This document shows positions 44,787 to 54,127 of a stretch of DNA of 64,000 nucleotides, in pieces. The DNA is taken from positions 1-64,000 of the forward strand of contig JALQPE010001687.1 in NCBI GenBank assembly GCA_030407315.1. The letters are read 5' to 3'. The DNA is from Asparagopsis taxiformis. Its lineage: Eukaryota > Rhodophyta > Florideophyceae > Bonnemaisoniales > Bonnemaisoniaceae. The notes beneath the pieces were generated by a model. It ran no database searches. It had not been told where the DNA came from and worked only from the letters and a program-made list of their open reading frames with translations. The position numbers were made by a program, and so were the translations under genes. Within the stretch, counting starts at the first letter, position 1; the number at the start of each line of letters is the position of its first letter.

Positions 44787-47071
44787 TCAACCATCCTCCA
44801 TTACGCCAAAACCGTTATCAGCAGTGGCTGGATGGCGCCGCTCCATGCCCCCATACTGTGGGGCATTGATTTCGACATTCAGGTTTGCACTCAGGTGTCC
44901 AGCATATGGGTCAACGACGAAAAGTTCTGCGCCAATTAGTCCTTGCGCAATCACACAATCCATTACAGCACCGAGGTTTGACGTAATATGCGATTGAATC
45001 CAATCCTCGGACACTAGAACAAGTGATGAGCAACGGTTTACATCATCAACGACATGAACAATTCCAGACCCCTCTCCGCTTTGCTACACTTCAACAGCCT
45101 CTCTCGTCACAGTACGGCTTACAAACACATGCCGTGACTGTGAACTAGTCCGCTGTTCGCTCTCGACAACGTCCGTTTGTTCCCTTGCTTGCGAGCCTTG
45201 GAGACAAGACATGCAGTACACCACCATACCAACTAATTGCTGAAAAGCTACCCCCACATATTGACTGTACCGCCTTGTAAACTCCTTCTGCCGTGCACCT
45301 CCTTTCCCCTTCGGTTCATCCAAACACTCCACAGTAGTCACTAGCTAAGCATCCAGGCGCGCCAGCGTTAGTATGCTCGTCTCTATGTCCATTACTTGTT
45401 CTGGTCGTATCGAATAACCCCTGAAGATGTCCAGCGCATTCACAGCTACTCGGTTGTTAAACCATGCATCACCATTCACTTCCATTTCGAAGCTGTCAGG
45501 AACCAAGCCTTTGCTGTATCGCAGCTCTGAGAACGGTGCCGTTCGCCACCTCCCCATATCCAAATCACCGTTTCTTTCCCGTTTCAAAAGCTTCTCAGAC
45601 GCTTCGCGCTTTTGATCCTCTCGCTCGTCCATCTCAGCTCGCGTCGTCAGCGTCGTGCATCTAGACATTAATTTCGTGTACCCCAGCGAACCGAACAATC
45701 TGTCCCTCGCATTACGCTTCCGTGCACTCATCACGTCGGACAGTTTCTGCGTCACCTTCACTTTCAATTCCTTGCTCCCCGCCACAGCCTCTTGACAGCA
45801 CACACGCTGCTCCACATCGGAAAACACATCACACCACGGACTTTGACGCAGTACGTGTCGCACCAAGTCATTCAGCAGATCACTCTCGTCCCTGTACGAA
45901 GGTGTATACCACTGCAGATTCTTGATGATATAGCCCGGAGGGGTAGCAATATATCCTACACCGTTTTCGCTCCAAAGTGTCCCTTCTACCGGCTCTACCT
46001 CGATGGTACGTCCAGTCCAACGTCTCTGCGTTTGTTCCGCCATAGGGTCCAGCTCCATAGTCTCGTTCTTGCACCACTTTTTCAGGTTTTCCTCAACCGC
46101 CCTAAGAACTCCAAGGTATTTCACAGGAATGGCTTTCTGTGTGTTCGACTTACCGCCACCGTGATCACTGATTCTACCTTTTCTCGCAATTGCAGTAAGG
46201 CTGGCATTTTCCGCCTGCAGAGTCTTCACCTTAGCCTCCAACGCAACTATCTCCGTGGTGAGCGCCTTGTTTGCTATGTCCTGGCTAAACACTTTTTTTC
46301 CAGCTCCGCGATCTTCTTCTTCTGCGCATTGATGCGACTCGCCATTAAATCGATGGATTCCGGCGGATGCAACCTCTCTGCCCTCACCGTCCCCCCATCT
46401 CGCACGCTATCGGGATTATGATGTCCTCCATCGGCAATAGCCTGACGTCGCGGGGGCGCTACGCGCATATTTGGCACCAATGACAGTCTGTTGTGACGAG
46501 GCCCGCACTCCGGCTGCTCTCTCCCCTCAGTACCACCTGACCGCCGATGATAGTTGGCATCCTGTGAACGTTGCTCAGAAACAACATCCCTTGCCGCTAT
46601 CCTCGGGTCCCTGACTGCATTACCTGCTGGGGCTGATGTACTCGGCATAGTTGGCGCAGTGGGGGTCACAGCCTCCAGTGTCTCGGAAACCCCCGGCTGG
46701 GACTCCGTCTGCAGCACCTCCGCATCTGCCAACCCGGGAGAAACTACCTTTGCCATAGCACTCTGCCGCAATTCCAACATGTTTTGAGCCACTATCATGT
46801 CATCATCATGATGTTCACTGTCCCTGCGAGCACGCTTGCCTCGGTCAAGCCCCATCTCTCTCCGCGCCTTTCCTCCTTACTCACTTTCTCGCTGCGGATC
46901 CCCAGTTCTGCGCCGGTCCGTCTTGCGACTACCGGACCGCGGTTCAATGCTGCCGGTAGACCCAGACCGCTTCTTCGCACGGGATTGTCGGGCACTCGAT
47001 ACAGCAGCTGCTGACCGGGTTTTCTGGAGGCCCGGAGGCTTTGGAGCTTTCTTCGCAATACGCGGCGGCAT
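44787..47071 (-). pseudogene. Coiled-coil protein of unknown function, several single lesions
   Basis: The likely start is 47071 (MPPRIAKKAPKPPG, basic). The frame stops at TAA 46877-46879 and continues in frame from 46876. The next part is charged and Ser/Pro-rich, then a coiled coil begins (INAQKKKIAELEKK). At a run of seven A on the coding strand (46290-46296) the frame must slip by one base. The coiled coil then goes on (IANKALTTEIVALEAKVKTL) into a globular part (WSENGVGYIATPPGYIIKN, then FMEVNGDAW-like text). TAG at 45345-45347 and TAG at 45084-45086 are both passed in the same frame, and the protein ends at 44787 after a hydrophobic FVVDPYAGHLSANLNVE. No family recognised. It is convergent with the transposase (77 bp apart). 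Confidence 0.55.
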
Positions 47072-47723
47072 AATGAAGCTTTCCCGAAGCGATGGTACAA
47101 TCGGATTGCAAGAGATACAAAAAAGATTGCTGTATAGTGTCGGTACCCACAACGGTCTGCGATGAACGTTCAGGTCAAGTACCGGAGAATACGCCAACAG
47201 TCCAGATTGTATACGGTAGGCAGTCATCAACAGTATTTAATGAGTTACAATTACAGCTGTCGAGCTAGGCCGCGAGCACCCCTATGTCCGGAAGACGTCC
47301 TGATTTGAATTAAAATTTGGGCTATTCTCAAAAACATGCACATGTGAACATGTTTTTGAGATGGGGGTGTGCCGTACGGCACAATCGACCGCTGAAATCG
47401 ATGTTTTTTGCAATATTTTTTCTGCCCTGAATTGTAGAATTTCTGGGCTGGACAGCAATGCAACTGAGCTGGACATCCACCGGGCGTCCATTTCAACTTG
47501 GTCTTGTATTTTGCATCTGCACGCATAACAGCAACCAAGCAGTCAGGTTCACTGCTCGGACGAAGTGCACCTAGAGTGTGAACGATTGGTTTTTGACAGG
47601 CGAGTACTGCTCAATAGGTTTCACCCTGGACTAATGGTGGCTGGACATGCTGCATTATATGATATACTTCAACTCTGGAACGTAGCTTTATTTGTAGTCG
47701 AAATGAAAACATCTTTCGTGACC
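47072..47723. other. Interval between coiled-coil gene and SET ORF
   Basis: About 650 bp, AT-rich in the middle. Short frames on both strands look random. No repeat recognised. It may hold the promoter of the coiled-coil gene. Confidence 0.35.
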
Positions 47724-48251
47724 CTAATTCCATGCTCTAAACGCTGTCCCATAATGAACGTAGAGCTCCTGCCCTGGACGGATATCGCGGATTGCACGTA
47801 CTACGATGATCTTCGGATTTTCTAGGTCCTTCGCCTTGAGCTTCTTCCCCGTCGAACCGCTGCTGTAGTTCTCGACAAACTCGACGTTGGCCATCCGCCT
47901 GGTGTCTTCCGCCGGAGTGTCCTCACCTCGCAAATACCGCGGGTCGTTAATGAACTGCGCCGAACAGAACGGAGCCGGAACAATCGAAATTGGATGCTCG
48001 ATGTTTTCGTCGTCCTCCGCTGTTGCATACAGCTTGATGGCATACATCAAGAATGTTTCCTTCGTTATCGCCATGTGACCCTCTCCGTACGCGAACCGCA
48101 TCGACTCCCTGCTCATATCAGAGTACACAACAGTTCCGTAGTATGCACATACTTCGTCGCCAACATTAAATGTCTGTTCAGCGAAGAGCCCTCTTCCTGC
48201 ATTTGGATGCTTCATCAGCGATGGTCGAACACTCAATTTTTCGCAACACAA
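47724..48251 (-). CDS. SET-domain protein (possible C-terminal half of a fusion)
   Basis: The segment encodes a compact SET domain. GRGLFAEQTFNVGDEVCAYYG is the N-terminal SET motif with the GxGLFA turn. AQFINDPRYL stands where most SET proteins have the NHS/NHxC S-adenosylmethionine-binding motif. ANVEFVE and IRDIRPGQELYVHYG give the C-terminal pseudoknot strand with the ELxxxYG tyrosine. It would transfer methyl groups to lysines of histones or other proteins. There is no clear ATG; the frame opens at 48251 and overlaps the methyltransferase ORF by 19 bp. A one-base slip in the run of five A at about 48237-48241 would fuse the two into one protein. Confidence 0.75.
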   Translation of the reverse strand: MCCEKLSVRPSLMKHPNAGRGLFAEQTFNVGDEVCAYYGTVVYSDMSRESMRFAYGEGHMAITKETFLMYAIKLYATAEDDENIEHPISIVPAPFCSAQFINDPRYLRGEDTPAEDTRRMANVEFVENYSSGSTGKKLKAKDLENPKIIVVRAIRDIRPGQELYVHYGTAFRAWN

Positions 48252-49153
48252 TCGTGTGCCCGCATCACACGAGGGTTTTCAGTTTGCAACCAGCGGCGCA
48301 GGGAAGGTGGCCAATAATGTACCGGTTTTTCCATGTGCTCGTGCGACGCAATCGACTCTGGGCACAGCTGCCAGAGGTACTGCCGAATATATTTCGGGAA
48401 CCTCTGATACAGGGGAAGGCCAGGTGGGGGTTCGATGATCCTGCGTTCCCTCTGTGTACGCATCGTGACAGAGGGGGACGCCAAGAACTTCTCAGCACTC
48501 TGTTTCGCTTCTGTAGTGACCCTCATGTCAGTGTTGTTTGAAAGAATTACACGTGACATGACTGCACACAGCTTTGGAAGCGATCGTGCCACACACAATT
48601 TGTCCATGTCACTGCCGACGAAAACACGGTGCTCAGGCAAACTCATAGCTGCTTTTCCCGTTGCGAAAGTGCCAGAGAATGGATCGACAACAATATCACC
48701 AGGCTGTGAATGCTGGCTGATCAACTCCATCATGAGAGCGACGCTCTTCTGCTCTGCACGAACTCTGACCGTAGCACCGGTTGTGCTCCTTGTTCGCCAC
48801 ACCATCTCATTCGAATCGATGGCGGGCATATTGATGGTGACGTTGCACCACGCCGGGTACGTGCCGTCCATGTATCCGTGGTTCCTATAGGCCACCATCT
48901 CGCTTCCGGTCTTGAACGGAACACCTCGCTTCCAGAAGTGGATAGCGACCTCTGCCATGTTCATGCGTTGGTACCTCTTCCGCCCCGGCATTTGATAGAG
49001 GTGCCCAGGTAATCGGATAAACAACAGAGGTACCTCGTCAACGAAGAAAACTGAATTCCGAACGACGTCCTCCTCCCCTTCATCCTCCCCCTCATCCCCC
49101 TCATCCGCACTCTCTTCGCCACTGTGCTGCGATGCTTCGGAGTCCGAATTCAT
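48233..49153 (-). pseudogene. Beta-class DNA N-methyltransferase-like domain, N-terminally incomplete
   Basis: It contains AEQKSVALMMELISQHSQPG, then DIVVDPFSGTFATGKAAM, then HRVFVGSDMDKLCVARSL. These are motif X (usual QKPVALME), motif I (usual VLDPFxGSGTT) and motif II in the order of beta-class N4-cytosine/N6-adenine DNA methyltransferases. The catalytic S/DPPY motif (IV) should come before them but is not visible. The N-terminus is an acidic Ser/Glu/Asp run. The first ATG is at 49153. Upstream, the same frame shows TAA at 49169-49171 and then readable acidic sequence to about 49259, where GGCAGT repeats start. The gene is thus probably 5'-truncated, and activity is doubtful. Confidence 0.72.
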
Positions 49154-49239
49154 GGACGTAACCTCTTCTTAATCCGACCCCTCATCACTGGTAGCATCAT
49201 CGGTTGGGCCTTCTGACTGCGGTCCTTTGTACACTACTG

Positions 49240-49990
49240 TGTCTGAAATCGGGCCTGGGGCAGTACTGTACGGCAGTAAAATTTACTGCCTGAGGCAGTG
49301 AAATTTAGTACTGTAAAAGTATAAATTAATGCCCTACTTACCGGCAGTACAGTGCACTGCCCGGAGGCAGTGGCCAAGTGCTGCCGACGGCAGTAGAAAG
49401 TACTGCCTGGATGTATGAAGTGAGGCAGTGGTGGGAGGCAGTGATAGATGCTGGATTTAGATTGTCTATCTGGCAGTGATTTGTGCTAGATTGGCCTGTA
49501 AAATAAAGTAGTATGTTGTGCTGACTTGGGCAGCACGGAGAGGGAGTAAAATATGCTGTCCAGGAATATGGCCCACGGCAGTACTATTTGGTGGCGTGGG
49601 ATGCACCGTGTGGCAGTAGAAGCTAGTGTTTCCGGCAGCGTGCTGTGCTGGCTGCAGGCGCGAATGACGGCAGCACATTTTGCTATATTTAGACAGAGCC
49701 CCGATGTACTGTATAGTACTGCCTGCACGTCATGCCAGAGGCAGAGAAATGGGCTTTCCAAATCAGTGTAAATTACTGTCTGGTAGTGTTGTCCTCGGCA
49801 GGGGCATGGGACAGTACCAGTTACTGCCTGTGCCAGTGCAGAGTAATACCTGGAAGTAATACCTGTGGCAGTACATTTCACTACCTGGAACTAGTGCTTG
49901 AGACAGTACAATTTACTGCCGGGGAGTCTATACTGAACCGGTATATTGTAGTGCCCAGCGGTACTGACTCGGACAGAACAGGAAAGTAGT
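49240..49990. repeat. GGCAGT/ACTGCC repeat field 1
   Basis: GGCAGT(A) and its complement (T)ACTGCC occur roughly twenty times in both orientations at irregular spacing, often as TACTGCCxxxGGCAGTA. The same motif field is at 61134-61495. Both fields abut a truncated coding sequence. The density in both orientations resembles the subterminal repeats of DNA transposons. Confidence 0.75.
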
Positions 49991-52290
49991 AAAATCTGAT
50001 GCCTAGGGTAATACTTTCTAGTGGCTCCAATTGATGTTCAGGACGATAAAACCAGGTGTAAATGCAATTCCAGCCGCATGTTCAGGCATACAGCTACGAA
50101 ATGTCGGGCAGAATGGGGTATCTCTCTCGGTGGTCTTCATAGAAATGTATAGGGATAACCAAGTGTGATCTGAAAGGACGTCAACTGTTTTATGTAGCAA
50201 GGATAACGATGCCTGAAAGACTGTTTCAGTTCTATCATTAGACTAGACTACTCATCAAATTGAACTATCGTATCCATAATCTTACCATCTCTACAACTAG
50301 GACTAATTGCATGCAACTCGAGTTCCTTGCTGCTTGAAAATGACAGTTCATGTTCAGACAGAAAAGAAATAAACACCACCATAGATGATTTGCAACAGGT
50401 TAGCAATCAGATAAAGAAAATTATTGTAAAGGATGAGAACAAGATTGCAGTGTGGTTAACCGATTCCTATACCAGAAGCATTTCGAATCAATAGACTGGA
50501 ATAGGATCTTTGCAGAACGATATTCATGGTTAGAGCACTATCTTTCATGGAAAACATGTGGAAATAAATAAGAGAGGGCAAAGATACATCTACGACAACG
50601 TACCTGACTTACCTGTCTTGTTCATGATACTCGGATGATTAAATCGTCCTATACATCACGCATAAACAGCCTTAAATAGGCAGGTCATCCACCCATAATG
50701 GCCTCGTCGTAACCAGAAGGCAGATGATTCGGCAGACGATGATGTGGCAGATGATTTGGCAGCGGATGATCTGTCAAATTTTCTGGACGCGGGAAATTAA
50801 CAGTAATTGAAATCAGGCCCTTTAAAACTAACCTAAAATTCTTGGTGATGATTCCCAGGCGTATACCGAAGAAGATTCAGCTAATAAATGCTTTAGAATG
50901 TAGTATCAGACCATTCCATGGAGAGTTACAGCTTTCTGCTCATGAATAGACCATTTCCCACCGTAATGAGACAACTAATGCGACGTAAAGTGCGATATAC
51001 TGAAGCACGATCATAAGTTTTTCGTTAGTGACGTTTATGGAAACGATATGAGCATAGTAATTTCATATGCATGGGGGGTAAGCAAGAATCTATGAAGTCA
51101 TGAAACCTTGCTGCTGAACCCAGCATGGGATCATAGGATAACTAGTCACCTGTTCCTTGGGTAAGTAGGAAACCATCATGTTTTCGATACGATGCAACAG
51201 TAAGAAAATATAAGTAACGAGAATTATTAAATTTTCCTATCTAGATAGATACGTATTTCGTCCTACTCGTTGCGTAGGAGATAATATTAATCAACAATTT
51301 TTGCAAGATTCTCTCGAATCCAAAGAGAAGAGATTAGAGGTATGGATGCTTGAAGTGCAAACTGTACAGTTTACCGCCTACCATTAGGCGGCAGGCCATA
51401 TATCGCATACATATTTTTGTTCTACGCTGATTACTTCCAGAATTTCACCATATCTTCTTCTTGTGAAAGTTCCTTTTCACGTATGAGTGGAGTAATGTTC
51501 ATATGGAGCATAATTGTTTCAACGTGATCAGTTTATATCTGAACAGTTCTACCATGATTTGAGCAATTTGATCGCACTGTTTTTTCAATACTGAATCAAA
51601 AAGAGTCTGTCTGCGTGCAGAATACGGTTGAATTATAGGGAGTTATTGAACAATCTGGACAGTAACTCAATTTCAACTATCGTTGTGTCGGCGAAACTTG
51701 TGGCGGAAAAACGCTGGAAGCTACAAAATATGTTCGGCAGTCTTGAGTACGTGTGGGGAAGCTGAACTTTGAGAAAGTGCATCGGATTGTGTCCAGTTGT
51801 AGTCATTGAAGGTTAAACAGATATAAAACAGTGATAGTTAGTTGTAGTTGATAGGCAAAAATCCGTACACTATTGGTGGGAGCTGCGAGGTGGGCTTTGG
51901 CGGTCTGTCTAGTAGGCCCTTGGAGACTAGCAATAACTTCGACGAACAAAAATGACGGATTGTGAATGCGAGAAGGGACGGTTTTGAGATGACTGCGTAC
52001 TGAGTCCAATTGAGAAGAGTTGTGAATTTAGAGGAAAATCATTGTCTATCTTGGATGAATAGCACCGTTCACACTCCCTGGAGAATGAATCTCAACGCTT
52101 TTGTAGCGCGAGAAAGTGCTCTCCCCTTAAACTTAGTGGCCTGACCAAACAGTGACACTACTGCAAGGCTGTTCTGTTCCAAAATCACCACGGTGCGAAA
52201 GAGAGATGAAAATAAAACGAATCACATTGTTATATCTTTGTAGCAAATCAGCAGAATGAATGTCGTTTCATTTGAGACCTCTAATCATAT
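49991..52290. other. AT-rich interval without recognised gene
   Basis: About 2.3 kb with only short frames, none with a domain. No tandem repeat or known RNA gene recognised. Confidence 0.45.
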
Positions 52291-52293
52291 GAC

Positions 52294-52329
52294 CCCATCT
52301 CTGTCAGCCATATGGCTGACAGAGATGGG
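52294..52329. repeat. Perfect 36-bp palindrome
   Basis: The left arm CCCATCTCTGTCAGCCAT is followed directly by its exact reverse complement with no loop. It could form a cruciform or be the remnant of two joined inverted ends. Confidence 0.95.
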
Positions 52330-52499
52330 ATCACAGCTTTGGCTCTATTCGTTTCAACTGGTTTTGGACTCATTACCCGCATAGTATTGTGCTGCCTGGG
52401 ACTGTTGAGATGGTACTATGCGCAAGCGCAATACGAGAACATGCATGCATGCGCTAAGCACTTTTTGACAACAAAAGGATTAGCTATCGGCAAATGACC

Positions 52500-52960
52500 T
52501 GCTGTATGCAGCTGGTTGATGGAATCCAGAAATAACACTCGCTATTATTTTTATTTCACCAAATCAGGTGTAGTGCACTCATTAGTGGAACAGCAGCCAG
52601 CCTAGCAGACCAATGAGCGCAGTGCACCTGTCCATCGGAACCCAGAAATTATACCCGGTATTTTTCGCACTTTGCCAAACCAGGTGCATTGCACTCATCG
52701 GTCGGATGAGATGGTTGTGGTGTGGCCAATAAGCGCAATGCACTTGGTCGTTGAAAACCAGAAACTATACCCGGTATTATTCTCACTTCACCCAACCAGG
52801 TGCAGTCAACTCATTGGCCGCACAGCAGCCAGCTCTGCCGACGAATGAGCGCATTGCACCTGGACATTGGAACCCAGAAACTATACCCGGTATTATTTTG
52901 GTTTGCCAAGTCCAGATGTTGCACTGCCATTGGTAGGAGTCGCTCAGAGTAGGATGAAGA
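52500..52960. repeat. Diverged palindromic repeat, about four units
   Basis: Units of about 110 bp share GCGCA(R)TGCACCTG, an ACCCAGAAA leader, TATACCCGGTATTATT and CCAGGTGCA. They are diverged members of the family that forms the 56430-57505 array. The outer GCACCTG and CCAGGTGC are inverted around the ACCCGGT centre. Confidence 0.8.
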
Positions 52961-54127
52961 CCTTCTAACAGGTTCCATCGAGCCGCAATCGCTCCACACT
53001 CAACTCAATTCCCTTTTCGAAACTAACCTCTTCTGCAGCGAGCCGCTCAATCCAGCAATAACCGAAACAGATCTCCCTCTAGCTGTCTCACTAACTCTCT
53101 CCTTCTCTAGCCCCGCCCCACCTCTAGCCCTCCTCACAGCCCTATCTCCATTCCCGCCCAGTCCAACCACGCTCTCCAGCCTCCCGCCATTCCCCGCTCT
53201 CACCAACGACCTAAACCTACTAACTCCCCCGCCCAAAGAGTCCTCCCACTGAAGCTCCTCCATGGACAACAATTGTCCGCTCCGTCGTTGCGTCAAGGTA
53301 ACAATAACACCCCATTCCCGATCCAAACGCACTGCAGCGCCGCCACCGCGCACGCCCTCCCCGCCGCCCAAGCGTCGTCGCGAGACACCCAGCCGACGTC
53401 TGCAAACAACCCTCCACTTCTCCCGCCCAGGCGAGCCCGCCCGCGTGCAGCTATGTCTCCCGTCTCGCCTTACACCACCTTCAGCCCGACGCCGTCCGAA
53501 TTGCTCGCCAAAGCTGCAGCGCCAAATCCAGAAGCGCTACTCGCTACTGGCCCCTCCGCTCATGCCTGCGCGCGTCGTCGGCATGCCGCACGCCAGTCAG
53601 GACGCTTCCAATTCGCGATCATGTATCAGTACCGCGCTGGCTGAGCGGATTCAGGCTGCCGCCTAACGCTCTCTGCAACCGACCTTCCCCGTTACCCCGT
53701 GTCTACCGCTCGCGGATGCAGCCGTCATGACTGTGACGCGTGCGGCGGAGGCCTACTCGAACGCGCTGTCCAGACCGCCAACGAGCTGCGCTCCGCAGTC
53801 GACTGCGTTAACGGCTATCGCCGTTAACCACAATTTTGGCCTGTGCGACGTATCGTACGCGACGTCGCGTACGCTGTTGAGTTTTGAAGATCATATGATC
53901 TTACATAATATTATGTGGCGCCTCTTCGGGATCCGAAGATGGAAGGTCTGGACACATCTGAGGAAGGGGAGTGATGTACAGCGACTCATTTTTGGGATGC
54001 TCCCTTGTGAACCGTGTAGATATCAAAGGATTATATTTCTGTACTTTGTACCTATTGAAACGCCCTCCCGCGTCAGATTGTCGGTTAAAATGCGCAAAAC
54101 GCGATGAGACTCAGGATCGAGCCATCG
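52961..54127. other. Interval with a GC-rich, ambiguous coding zone
   Basis: A GC-rich zone (53000-53700) has frames on both strands. The best plus frame (53262-53666) starts MDNNCPLRRCVKVTITPH and is Pro/Arg-rich with no recognised domain. The overlapping minus frame (53371-53000) is Gly/Arg/Val-rich. Neither can be preferred; it may be an exon or CpG-rich promoter. From 53700 to 54127 nothing is recognised. Confidence 0.3.

Noticed and set aside
46830..46890. Short intron explaining the TAA at 46877 (GTGAGT donor present)
   Set aside because: The nearby AG acceptors I tried (including one ending GCTCGCAG, 61 nt downstream) do not restore the frame.
49486..49881. 131-residue minus frame in the GGCAGT field
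   Set aside because: It lies wholly within repeats and has no recognisable domain.
49991..52290. Search for tRNA, rRNA or snRNA genes in the AT-rich interval
   Set aside because: No cloverleaf, conserved rRNA block or snRNA motif was recognised by eye; a covariance-model scan would be needed to exclude them.
53000..53666. Overlapping plus and minus frames, including a QTTLHF stretch resembling a PCNA-binding box
   Set aside because: The box lacks the paired aromatic residues, and neither strand shows a domain; kept only as an ambiguous GC-rich zone.
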